Shown here one piece after another: positions 1-6,093 of a stretch of 9,868 nucleotides of DNA. How positions within the stretch are numbered: the first letter of the stretch is position 1; every line of letters starts with the position of its first letter. Position numbers and translations under genes: made by a program. Under the pieces are notes generated by a model. The model made no database searches and had not been told where the DNA came from. It was given only the letters and a program-made list of their open reading frames with translations. The DNA is from Cyanobacteria bacterium UBA11370 (GTDB lineage: Bacteria; Cyanobacteriota; Cyanobacteriia; Cyanobacteriales; Coleofasciculaceae), in assembly GCA_003486645.1 (NCBI GenBank), contig DNGI01000424.1, positions 1,339 through 11,206 of the forward strand, written 5' to 3'.

Positions 1-33
1 ATAAACATCATGAAAAACACTGACGGCACTTAA
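1..33 (+). CDS. possible 3' end of an upstream plus-strand gene
   Basis: Frame 1 is open from the window edge and reads INIMKNTDGT before the TAA at 31-33. Two things suggest a real gene end: a hairpin spans the stop codon (25-40), and a strong plus-strand intrinsic terminator follows at 101-138. The string INIM is faintly like the end of the NAAxNI motif of TnpB transposases, and the tnpB at the other end of this window also has its stop codon inside a hairpin. Ten residues are far too few to assign a family, so the TnpB idea is only a guess. Confidence 0.3.
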   Translation: MNIMKNTDGT

Positions 34-71
34 AAGTGCCAACGCCACATCCCACCCTTAAAAGAGGTGGG
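25..71. repeat. two tandem hairpins with identical tips
   Basis: Hairpin one pairs GGCACT (25-30) with AGTGCC (35-40) around TAAA. Hairpin two pairs CCCACC (51-56) with GGTGGG (66-71), with a further CT/AG pair and one bulged A. Both contain the same apex, CTTAAAAG, at 29-36 and 57-64. Subterminal hairpins of this kind occur at ends of IS200/IS605-type elements, but no element boundary can be fixed here. Confidence 0.55.
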
Positions 72-100
72 CTTTGCTTATTGTTCTGTAAGAATTCTTT

Positions 101-138
101 CTCCTGTTACATCACAAAGGTGTAGCGGGAGCTTTTTT
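101..138 (+). terminator. intrinsic terminator of an upstream plus-strand gene
   Basis: An 11-bp stem pairs CTCCTGTTACA (101-111) with TGTAGCGGGAG (121-131), including two G-T wobbles, around a 9-nt loop. It is followed by C and six T (133-138). This is the classical rho-independent layout in the plus direction, so a transcript should enter the window from the left and end here. It also insulates the response regulator at 641. Confidence 0.75.
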
Positions 139-140
139 AT

Positions 141-435
141 CTTAGGGTTGGGTACACGACCAAGAATGAATTTGTTATTCAACAGCCCCTAAATGCTATG
201 ATCATGGGCTGAACCCTGAAACTTCACCTCCTGAAAATCAGGGTGCATCCGATTGTGGCAAAACCAAGTGTACCCCACACTACCGAAAGTGCTTGGTATC
301 CGTTAAGGTAACATCTTTAGAACTTCTTCGTTCTGAAATACCTTCCGGACATATTTAGATAACTTCAGAAATACACAAAAAGGTCTGCTGAAAACAGGTG
401 ATGCTCTCAGCCGTTGAATGGTTCTGCTTAGGAGT
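141..435. other. non-coding stretch with several hairpins
   Basis: No convincing coding region is seen here. ACCCTGA (214-220) can pair with TCAGGGT (239-245), or CCTGA (231-235) can instead pair with TCAGG (239-243). Similarly AGTGT (268-272) with ACACT (278-282) competes with ACCAAG (264-269) with CTTGGT (293-298). AGAAC and GTTCT around TTCTTC form another hairpin near 319-334. The stretch could be a small RNA gene, part of the long 5' region of the response regulator, or decayed mobile DNA. I do not recognise it as a known RNA family. Confidence 0.3.
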
Positions 436-576
436 CATGAAAAAATAACTTACCTGCGTGGGAGAGGAAAAAGGTTAAGGGTTAAAGGGAAAAGAACGCT
501 GACATTAGCTTTGTCCCTTTCTCCCTTCTCCTTTGTGTGTGCCATCTAACCTCGTGGGTAACTTATTTTTTCCTGA
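436..576. repeat. fold-back element, MITE-like
   Basis: Terminal arms of 16 nt, GAAAAAATAACTTACC (439-454) and GGTAACTTATTTTTTC (557-572), are inverted with one mismatch, and TCA/TGA just outside them also match. Inside, the purine-rich GGTTAAGGGTTAAAGGGA (473-490) pairs at 14 of 18 positions with the pyrimidine-rich TCCCTTTCTCCCTTCTCC (514-531). The unit of about 140 bp could therefore fold into one long hairpin. It has no coding capacity and no obvious target duplication. A non-autonomous miniature element is the likeliest reading; a long regulatory hairpin ahead of the regulator gene is the alternative. Confidence 0.5.
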
Positions 577-640
577 ATCTTTTAGATTGCAGGGTGCAAA
601 AAACGTTTGCCATGCCGTCATTGTTCAAGGATAACCAAAC

Positions 641-1003
641 ATGAGTACAGTATTGCTCGTCGAAGACACCCCCACTCAGATGCAGTTAATCGAGAGTTAC
701 CTGCGACAGGCAGGTCATGTAGTGATTCGGATTACAGACGCTAAAGAAGCGGTGAATAAAGCCGCAGAAAAACAGCCAGATGTAATTATTACAGATGTCG
801 TGATGCCAGGGATGAGCGGTTTTGAGTTATGTCGCCGTCTCAAAAATAATCCAGCTACCGCTAACATTCCGATTGTAATTTGTTCGTCTAAGGATCAGGA
901 AATTGACCGCCTTTGGGGTATGAGGCAAGGGGCAAAAGCCTATTTAGTCAAGCCTTTTTCCCAAGAACAATTAATTCGTACTGTAAAAATAGCGATGGCT
1001 TGA
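641..1003 (+). CDS. single-domain CheY/PilH-like response regulator
   Basis: This 120-residue protein is one receiver domain with no output domain. The acidic pocket is E8-D9, the phospho-acceptor is D52 (in TDVVMPG), the Thr/Ser switch position is S82, the aromatic switch is Y101, and the conserved lysine is K104 in KPF. It resembles the PilH/PixH/HmpB-type CheY proteins that cyanobacteria use in type IV pilus motility and phototaxis. Those usually sit beside cheW, mcp and cheA genes; none follows here, since the next gene is on the opposite strand. Its histidine kinase is therefore unknown, and it could be an orphan or the end of a split cluster. The ATG at 641 has AAGG ten bases upstream. 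All key residues are present, so it should be phosphorylatable. Confidence 0.9.
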   Translation: MSTVLLVEDTPTQMQLIESYLRQAGHVVIRITDAKEAVNKAAEKQPDVIITDVVMPGMSGFELCRRLKNNPATANIPIVICSSKDQEIDRLWGMRQGAKAYLVKPFSQEQLIRTVKIAMA

Positions 1004-1066
1004 AGCGATGACTCCCTTTTCACTAAGCTAAGACGCATTTAAATTGGACATTGAAATTTTTGAAAA

Positions 1067-1094
1067 GGGTGTGGGGTGTGGGGTGTGGGGTGTG
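1067..1094. repeat. heptamer tandem repeat GGGTGTG x4
   Basis: Four perfect copies of GGGTGTG lie just after the response regulator. Short 7-bp tandem arrays (STRR) are known in spacers of filamentous cyanobacteria. No terminator or other gene is evident between 1004 and 1146. Confidence 0.85.
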
Positions 1095-1146
1095 AGGATA
1101 TACAAATTAAATGCATGACAGCTTATAAAACGATCTAGAGTTAGGT

Positions 1147-1181
<35 letters not shown>

Positions 1182-1213
1182 GGAGGAGAGTTATTCTAAC
1201 CTAGAAATGTGGG

Positions 1214-1843
1214 TTAATCGTGCATCTTACCATCAGGTAGGATCGCCCCAGTGAGTACGGCTGACTTGAAATTAGCTCCCACTACTGTTGCCCCTCTAAG
1301 ATCAGCTACCATTAAAATCGCCCTGGATACGTCAGCACGAATCAAGCAAGCTTGGCTGAGATCTGCACCTCTCATATCTGCTCCTTGAAGGATAGCTCCA
1401 ATTAAATCAGCACCTTTTAAGCTTGCCCAGTGTAAAATTGCCTGATGAAGGGTAGCACCGTGTAAATCGGCCTGATAAAGGCACGCTTGGGAGAGATTAG
1501 CAAACATCAAACTCGCTTCTCGGAGATTTGCCCCTGTCAAATTGGCTCGTTTTAAACTGGTTTCAATGAGGGTAGCCCTCCTCAGATCGGTGGCTTTTAA
1601 CTCTGCATCATTTAAGTCTGCTCCTCCTAAATTGGCTACACTCAAATTCGCTTCACTGAGGTTAGCTTCACTCAAATTAGCACCCCTCAAACTCGCTCCA
1701 CTTAGGTTTGCTCCACTAAAATCTGTTCGTCTAAGATTGGCTCCATTCAGAATTGCCTCAGTCAGATAAGCTCCATGGAGTTGGACTCCTTCAAAATCCC
1801 GTTCTCCAGCAGCATAACGCTTTAGCAATTCATTTGCATTCAT
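1214..1843 (-). CDS. pentapeptide-repeat protein
   Basis: The 209-residue protein is almost entirely pentapeptide repeat of the A(D/N)LxX type, about 36 units from around residue 17 to 202. It starts with a short helical-looking N-terminus (MNANELLKRYAAGERDF) and ends in PDGKMHD. Such repeats fold into a right-handed four-sided beta-helix. No signal peptide, membrane segment or extra domain is seen, so it is probably cytosolic. Cyanobacteria carry many such genes, mostly of unknown role; a few relatives elsewhere mimic DNA and protect gyrase, but nothing here points to that. No clear Shine-Dalgarno precedes the ATG. The gene stands alone and is flanked by GGGGAGT heptamer arrays. The open frame over 1542-1769 on the other strand is an antisense shadow of the repeats. 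Confidence 0.88.
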   Translation of the reverse strand: MNANELLKRYAAGERDFEGVQLHGAYLTEAILNGANLRRTDFSGANLSGASLRGANLSEANLSEANLSVANLGGADLNDAELKATDLRRATLIETSLKRANLTGANLREASLMFANLSQACLYQADLHGATLHQAILHWASLKGADLIGAILQGADMRGADLSQACLIRADVSRAILMVADLRGATVVGANFKSAVLTGAILPDGKMHD

Positions 1844-1875
1844 AAAATTTTTCAGGTTTTAACTCTTTTGAAGAT

Positions 1876-1896
1876 GGGGAGTGGGAAGTGGGGAGT
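1876..1896. repeat. heptamer tandem repeat GGGGAGT x3
   Basis: The units are GGGGAGT, GGGAAGT and GGGGAGT, upstream of the pentapeptide gene and in direct orientation with the 1147-1181 array. The rest of the gap to 2101 shows no gene. A 7-bp inverted repeat, TTTTAGC (2078-2084) and GCTAAAA (2101-2107), overlaps the recombinase stop codon but lacks a T-run on either strand. Confidence 0.8.
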
Positions 1897-2101
1897 GGCG
1901 AAATGATACACATCAGCTTATTACTCCCAGGTAGCATTAAAGAAACAGGTCACGGCTCACTGTTGAAATATCTTTGATTTACCGCATTTCGAGGGAATAA
2001 TCCGGATCGCACAATCATTAGGAAATGCGTTCAAGGTAGTTACTATAACTCAAAGCCTTTATTTTCTCAAAACTTTCTTTTAGCTTGGCTTCACCCACGC
2101 G

Positions 2102-3400
2102 CTAAAAAATAAAAATTAGTTCTAGCTGCCATGCCTGATCGTGGCGTATTATTTTAATCTGCTGAATAAATTCTCGAAAGTAGAATCGACGCTCAGATTC
2201 GGATAAATCAGACCAGAATTGGGGAATGGATACGGTTTGTGCGATCGCCTTTAAATTCACTGGCGGTAATCCGGCAAGTTTAGCTTGCAGTTGGGAAATT
2301 TCGGTTCGGAGTTTGTAGGCGCGTAAATCTGCTGTTTCTGTATCTAAAACACCACTAGCGGTTAACTCTCTAAGCTGTTCTAAGATCACTTGCTGCTGGG
2401 CAATTTGGTTTGTGAGCGATCGCTTCACTCCATCTAAACTCGGAACATTTAGACCTGCAACGGCACGGGGTAAGTCTTGACATATTTTTTGAATTGTGGT
2501 TTCTAGGACTTGCCCGTAAGGAATGGCACGACATTTGGGAGATTTTGGACAGCTAATCGGGCGTAGGTAGAGATATTCGTTGTTTTGGCGCGGTCGAGTA
2601 ACGCTGGTGACACTCATGTGAGAGTCGCATTCGCTACAAACAACCAAACCCGCTAAGGAACGGGGGGCGCTGGCGGTACGGGAGGGTAGTCGGCGGTTGC
2701 GACGCAGCAGGCGATCAATTTGGGCAGCTTCTTCTCGATTCAGAATAGGACTGTGAGTATCTGAGATAACTTCACCATTTTGATAGGCAAGATTGCCGCG
2801 ATAAATTGGATTTGTTAACCAACGCCGTCCAGTAGACACGGAGATTTTCTTGTTATATTTTTTCTCTAAATATCGCACTGCACCGCGTAAGGAACCATAG
2901 AGTAAAAACTGTTCAAAAAAATCTTTAACAACAGGTGCTGTACTGCGATCAATAATATAGCGGTCTTTACCCCGTCGGTAGCCGTAGGGTGCTTTTCCGG
3001 GTGGCGGTAGGGCTTTAATACGATTGCGGGCATGACCTTGACGCAGGCGGCGACGGTTGGCTTCCTGTTGCACCTCAACGAATAGTTTTAGTAAATCTTT
3101 GCTCTGGTTTATATCGGTTGAAGTGGAACTATAAGGTTGCTCAGTTGTAATAACGGTAACACCTAAAGCTTCAACTTGGCTGAGGCGATCGCTCACTTCT
3201 AAGACTGAATCACCGAGTTCTTCCAGACGGCGAATTAACAAGTAATCAACAGGTTCAATTTGGCAGTCTACTAATAGTTGCTGCAATTGCTGACGCGCCC
3301 CAAAATCTTGATAGATTCGATCAACTTCCCATCCCCAAATGTTTGGATCGGCGGGAGATTCTAGCAGAGGGTCGCTATAAAGGTATGCAATAATTTTCAT
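2102..3400 (-). CDS. large serine recombinase relative, XisF-like, with an atypical active site
   Basis: The 432-residue protein has the layout of a large serine recombinase. It has a resolvase-like N-domain (about 1-115), a recombinase DNA-binding domain (about 120-235, with KAPYGYRRGKDRY and the NPIYRG motif), a zinc ribbon (C255, C258, C284, C290), a coiled coil (about 323-375) and a short C-terminal domain. XisF, which excises the fdxN element in Anabaena, belongs to the same broad family. The catalytic domain is unusual. The usual YxRxS motif reads Y6-L-Y8-S9-D10, and the usual DRLxR motif reads E60-E61-L-G-D64, so the Arg positions equivalent to gamma-delta R68 and R71 are acidic. Only the R45 equivalent (R36) looks kept. 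DNA binding is likely; strand exchange is doubtful. It is not inside a recognisable element. The VOC gene lies 52 bp upstream on the same strand and may be co-transcribed. Confidence 0.82.
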   Translation of the reverse strand: MKIIAYLYSDPLLESPADPNIWGWEVDRIYQDFGARQQLQQLLVDCQIEPVDYLLIRRLEELGDSVLEVSDRLSQVEALGVTVITTEQPYSSTSTDINQSKDLLKLFVEVQQEANRRRLRQGHARNRIKALPPPGKAPYGYRRGKDRYIIDRSTAPVVKDFFEQFLLYGSLRGAVRYLEKKYNKKISVSTGRRWLTNPIYRGNLAYQNGEVISDTHSPILNREEAAQIDRLLRRNRRLPSRTASAPRSLAGLVVCSECDSHMSVTSVTRPRQNNEYLYLRPISCPKSPKCRAIPYGQVLETTIQKICQDLPRAVAGLNVPSLDGVKRSLTNQIAQQQVILEQLRELTASGVLDTETADLRAYKLRTEISQLQAKLAGLPPVNLKAIAQTVSIPQFWSDLSESERRFYFREFIQQIKIIRHDQAWQLELIFIF

Positions 3401-3420
3401 TAGTTGTTTGTCAATAATCA

Positions 3421-3442
3421 GTTGTTAGTACTAACCAACAAC
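3421..3442. repeat. near-perfect palindrome in heptamer-like DNA
   Basis: GTTGTTAGT is followed at once by ACTAACCAACAAC, giving an inverted repeat with one extra C, in the 52-bp gap between the recombinase and VOC genes. Neighbouring AACCAAC strings resemble the TTGTTAG/ACTAACA heptamers found at 4520-4651 and 5416-5499. Confidence 0.55.
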
Positions 3443-3452
3443 CAACCACAAA

Positions 3453-3815
3453 CTACCCTTGACTAATTTCAATAATATTACCATCAGGATCTTGCGTAAA
3501 CAGAGCAGGTCTACCGGAAGCACTCATTTGTATAGTACATTGATGTGCTAATAACTGGCTTTTAGCTTCATCTAAGTTAGCCACACAAAAAGCAATGTGG
3601 GGGTTACGACCCCATTTTTCGGGGTTTTGAAGTTTTGGGGTGATAGTTGGATCAACGATAAGGTGAATTTGGAAAGTTCCTAGTTGATACCAAACACCGG
3701 GATATTTTAGCGATCGCTCTACTTTAGATAATCCTAATATCGTGCTATAAAAGTATTCGGCTTGTTGCAGGTTTGATACAAGCACAGCAGTATGAAGACA
3801 TTCGGTAATTTTCAT
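3453..3815 (-). CDS. VOC (glyoxalase/dioxygenase-fold) protein
   Basis: This small single VOC-domain protein is 120 residues from the ATG at 3815. Two beta-alpha-beta-beta-beta halves are visible: the N-half begins CLHTAVLVSNLQQAEYFY and the C-half begins HIAFCVANLDEAK. The likely metal ligands, numbered from this start, are H8, H51, H73 and E116. The C-terminal FTQDPDGNIIEI is a VOC signature. Members of the superfamily are glyoxalases, dioxygenases or resistance proteins; the substrate cannot be told from sequence. An in-frame GTG at 3830 would add five residues (MLKVT); I prefer the ATG because ITECLHT follows it in the usual compact way, though neither start has a clear ribosome site. A 105-bp region separates it from the divergent Uma2 gene, so both promoters should lie there. 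Confidence 0.82.
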   Translation of the reverse strand: MKITECLHTAVLVSNLQQAEYFYSTILGLSKVERSLKYPGVWYQLGTFQIHLIVDPTITPKLQNPEKWGRNPHIAFCVANLDEAKSQLLAHQCTIQMSASGRPALFTQDPDGNIIEISQG

Positions 3816-3920
3816 AGTTACTTTTAGCACGAGAATACAGCTAGTTAGATTTTACGTTATTGCTAGGATAAGCTAATGCTAATATTGGTTTAAAGTCCTC
3901 CCTAGATTTATTGAGCTGAT

Positions 3921-4514
3921 ATGGAAACTATGCAGACGGCGGAAGCAGTTTTTAATCTACGCTCTTGGACAGTTCTAGAGTACCACCGAATGGCAGAAGC
4001 TGGGATTTTTCACCCAGAGGAACGAGTTGAATTAGTTGATGGACAGATTATCAAGATGATTGCCAAAGGAACTGCTCATACTGCTGCTGTTAGACGTACT
4101 GCTAGGATTTTGCATAGTCTTTTGGTAAATCAGGCAGAAGTCTATACTCAAGATCCTATCCAGTTAAACGATTTTTCAGAACCAGAACCCGATATTGCTG
4201 TAGTTAGAATTGATCTCCTAGACTACGCTGACCACCATCCAACCCCTCCTGAAGTTTATCTCATTATTGAGGTATCTGATAGTACCTTTAAATACGATTG
4301 TGAAACCAAAGCGAAAGCCTATGCTAAGTCAGGAATTACAGACTATTGGGTGTTAGATGTTAATGAACGAAAACTCCATGTATTTCGAGAACCCACTCAG
4401 GATGGCTATCAAAGTGAGGTAATTTTTAGGGGTGATGCGATAGTTTCTCCGTTACAGTTTCCGACACTGGCGATCGCACTTCAGGATATATTACCCCCAC
4501 TTCTCAATTCTTGA
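3921..4514 (+). CDS. Uma2-family endonuclease (DUF820)
   Basis: This 197-residue protein belongs to the PD-(D/E)xK-like Uma2 family, which is greatly expanded in cyanobacteria. The family order is visible: ERVELVDGQII (34-44), the proline-acid motif PEPD with D91, LIIEVSD with E117, a lysine-rich segment (K124, K130), and GITDYWVLD (138-146). D91, E117 and a following Lys form the probable catalytic triad. Family members are often linked to mobile DNA, but the substrate and cellular role are unknown. The length is normal for the family and no key residue is missing, so it looks intact. ATGs at 3921 and 3930 are both possible; the first is taken. It is transcribed alone, convergent with the copper block. 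Confidence 0.88.
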   Translation: METMQTAEAVFNLRSWTVLEYHRMAEAGIFHPEERVELVDGQIIKMIAKGTAHTAAVRRTARILHSLLVNQAEVYTQDPIQLNDFSEPEPDIAVVRIDLLDYADHHPTPPEVYLIIEVSDSTFKYDCETKAKAYAKSGITDYWVLDVNERKLHVFREPTQDGYQSEVIFRGDAIVSPLQFPTLAIALQDILPPLLNS

Positions 4515-4519
4515 TTTTT

Positions 4520-4651
4520 GTTATTAGTTATTGGTCATTGTCATTAGCCATTTATAACCTGGAAATAGCAAGGTAAACTAACAACCAATAACTGTTCGGT
4601 TGAGGTTCACGGCGAAGCCAATAACTAATAACTAACAACTAACAACTAACA
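4520..4651. repeat. inverted heptamer arrays between convergent genes
   Basis: A perfect 15-bp inverted repeat, GTTATTAGTTATTGG (4520-4534) and CCAATAACTAATAAC (4618-4632), brackets 83 bp. The right arm runs into ACTAACA-type heptamers (4624-4651, four units), and two more units lie at 4577-4590. The left arm is made of TTATTAG and TTATTGG units. The stretch could fold into a long hairpin downstream of Uma2. Confidence 0.7.
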
Positions 4652-4656
4652 GAAAG

Positions 4657-4724
4657 GAGGGATGTGAATACTCAGTTTAAAGCTGATGAGCTTATCTATA
4701 TTTTTTCATCCCTCATCCTTTTTT
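4657..4724 (+). terminator. possible terminator between convergent genes
   Basis: GAGGGATG (4657-4664) pairs with CATCCCTC (4707-4714), with an inner hairpin AAGCT/AGCTT around GATG (4680-4693). ATCC and six T (4719-4724) follow in the plus direction, which would serve the Uma2 transcript. The four bases between stem and T-run make it imperfect. It might also slow transcripts arriving from the copper block. Confidence 0.45.
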
Positions 4725-4736
4725 CAGCCAATAGTT

Positions 4737-5408
4737 TTACTGATACCAAGTCTGATACCATTGTCGCATCTGTTCAATTTCTGCACTTTGAGCTTCGATA
4801 ATATTCCTGGCAAGATCACGCATTTGGGGGCGATCGCTATCCAGAATCATTGCTGACATCATCACCGCCATTTTATGATGGGGAATCATTTGTTGAATAA
4901 ATGCTTGGTCAAAGTCAGCCGCATTTTTGAGGCTATCTAAATCCATATTCATCATGTCCATTCCCATCATTCCCATACCGGAGTGCATTGGCATTTGCAT
5001 ATGAGATGAAGCAGGAACTTCAGTCCCATACCACTCTTTATACCAGGATTTCATCTCCTCAATTTCTCGATTTTGGTCTGTTTTAATTGCTTCAGCTAGC
5101 TTTTTAATTTCAGGACGTTTAGCTTTTGTTAGGGCAAGATCTGCCATGTCTATTGCTCCCTGATGGTGAGGAATCATCATCTCGATAAAGTGCTGATCCA
5201 TTTGTTGATGATTCATCATCCCCATTTGAGAGTGTTGAGGGTGATGAGGATCTGATTGAGAAGTTTGAGAGTTTGCTTGGGTTTGTGTCGGGTTATTTTT
5301 GGTAAAATTTTGCGGCTGTGCTTGTGTAAGATTGACCATTAATACCCCTGTAATTGCACTGCCTGCGACTAAACCGACGAGTCCGTAAATTAAAGATTTG
5401 GTGTTCAT
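4737..5408 (-). CDS. CopM-like periplasmic copper-binding protein, double DUF305
   Basis: The 223-residue protein has a signal peptide (about 1-30, ending TQA). A Gln/His-rich linker then leads to two DUF305 repeats with the hallmark motifs MMIPHHQGAIDMA (IPHH at 79-82) and QMIPHHKMAVMMS (IPHH at 175-178). Both repeats end in a matching E-I/E-EM-K/R-W-Y helix (SWYKEWY, QWYQTWY). Between them is a methionine-rich stretch (137-156, ten Met) typical of Cu(I) binding. Synechocystis CopM, a periplasmic copper-binding protein of the copMRS operon, is of this type. With copA and a cupredoxin gene just upstream, I infer a periplasmic or cell-surface sink for copper pumped out by CopA. The gap to the cupredoxin gene is 98 bp and filled with heptamer repeats. 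These come within about 8 bases of the ATG, and no Shine-Dalgarno is visible. Confidence 0.85.
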   Translation of the reverse strand: MNTKSLIYGLVGLVAGSAITGVLMVNLTQAQPQNFTKNNPTQTQANSQTSQSDPHHPQHSQMGMMNHQQMDQHFIEMMIPHHQGAIDMADLALTKAKRPEIKKLAEAIKTDQNREIEEMKSWYKEWYGTEVPASSHMQMPMHSGMGMMGMDMMNMDLDSLKNAADFDQAFIQQMIPHHKMAVMMSAMILDSDRPQMRDLARNIIEAQSAEIEQMRQWYQTWYQ

Positions 5409-5415
5409 ACGTTTG

Positions 5416-5499
5416 TTGTTAGTTGTTAGTTGTTGGTTGTTGGTTATTTGTTGTTGGTTGTTGAATTAATATCGCTAATTAATTCCTAATAACTAACAA
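5416..5499. repeat. heptamer array folding into a hairpin inside the copper operon
   Basis: Seven heptamer units (TTGTTAG, TTGTTGG and variants) fill 5416-5463. The first two units (5416-5429) pair, with one mismatch, with CTAATAACTAACAA (5486-5499). An inner perfect 8-bp stem pairs GAATTAAT (5463-5470) with ATTAATTC (5478-5485). Nearly the whole spacer between the cupredoxin and DUF305 genes can therefore fold. It could protect mRNA ends or uncouple translation of the two genes. Confidence 0.7.
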
Positions 5500-5506
5500 A
5501 TACCAA

Positions 5507-6019
5507 CTACATAGATGATTGTGCTGCTACGATTCCTCGAAACATTCTCATCCCACAAGTGAAAGGATATTCACCGGGTTTCTGTGGGGTAAATTCTACT
5601 GAAGTTGTTTTGTTGAGTGGTAAATTAGTCACAATACCAAAATCAGGTAACAGAACTTCTTCTAAACAGTTACTGGAGTCTTTTCGGAAGAAGTTAAGCC
5701 GAACGGGTTGACCTACTTGTACTACAATGTAATTTGGTTCATAACCGCCATCAACAGTAATCGTAAGTTCTTGTAACCCTTGTTGAAGTTGAGCTTTTTG
5801 AGTTTTAGGTTTTTTGAGTAAAAACCACCAAATTTCTGCACCAATTAGTGCTATACCTCCCATAGTAACGGCTAGTTTAAGACTAAAAGGTTGCTCAATT
5901 TTACGAAATTGATGAGTCTGATTAGCAGGCATCTCAGAAGCTATAGCACTCGAAGAACCAATTCCCATTAATAATGCTAGAGTAATCAGACTGCTCCAAA
6001 CTTGACTCTTACGTTTCAT
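5507..6019 (-). CDS. membrane-anchored cupredoxin, CupA-like Cu(I) chaperone
   Basis: The 170-residue protein has a signal-like hydrophobic segment (about 8-28), a second membrane segment (about 48-68) followed by KKPKTQK, and a cupredoxin domain (about 83-167). The domain lacks the usual plastocyanin His-Cys-His-Met set. It has C118 and a terminal C155-G-M157-R-M159, a CxMxM motif. As I recall, pneumococcal CupA, a membrane-tethered Cu(I) chaperone for CopA, holds two Cu(I) ions with just such a Cys plus CxMxM. By the positive-inside rule the lysine-rich stretch after the second segment puts the cupredoxin in the cytoplasm, facing CopA. The gene lies 74 bp after copA and 98 bp before the DUF305 gene, on one strand. 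The start is supported by a strong ribosome site. A periplasmic electron-transfer cupredoxin is the less likely alternative. Confidence 0.75.
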   Translation of the reverse strand: MKRKSQVWSSLITLALLMGIGSSSAIASEMPANQTHQFRKIEQPFSLKLAVTMGGIALIGAEIWWFLLKKPKTQKAQLQQGLQELTITVDGGYEPNYIVVQVGQPVRLNFFRKDSSNCLEEVLLPDFGIVTNLPLNKTTSVEFTPQKPGEYPFTCGMRMFRGIVAAQSSM

Positions 6020-6030
6020 TATTAATCTTA

Positions 6031-6039
6031 CCTCCTTTC
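6031..6039 (-). promoter_or_regulatory. strong Shine-Dalgarno of the cupredoxin gene
   Basis: Minus-strand GAAAGGAGG ends 11 bases before the ATG at 6019. It is the best ribosome site in the copper block, since copA and the DUF305 gene have no obvious one. Confidence 0.7.
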
Positions 6040-6093
6040 AACTATTACAGTTATCTCTCGACTGATAGATTATAATCCTTCAAAAATTAAAAT

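Noticed and set aside
1542..1769. Open frame on the plus strand inside the pentapeptide gene
   Set aside because: It is the antisense of a 15-nt periodic coding sequence, which keeps other frames open; its product is a low-complexity Leu/Ala/Lys string.
2078..2107. 7-bp inverted repeat at the recombinase stop codon as a terminator
   Set aside because: The loop is 16 nt, and no T-run follows on either strand.
2866..3078. Short minus-strand frame within the recombinase gene
   Set aside because: It lies wholly within the recombinase reading frame and has no family features.
2102..3400. Recombinase as evidence of an integrated element such as the fdxN element
   Set aside because: No nif genes, attachment-site repeats or phage genes are seen around it, and the active site looks degenerate.
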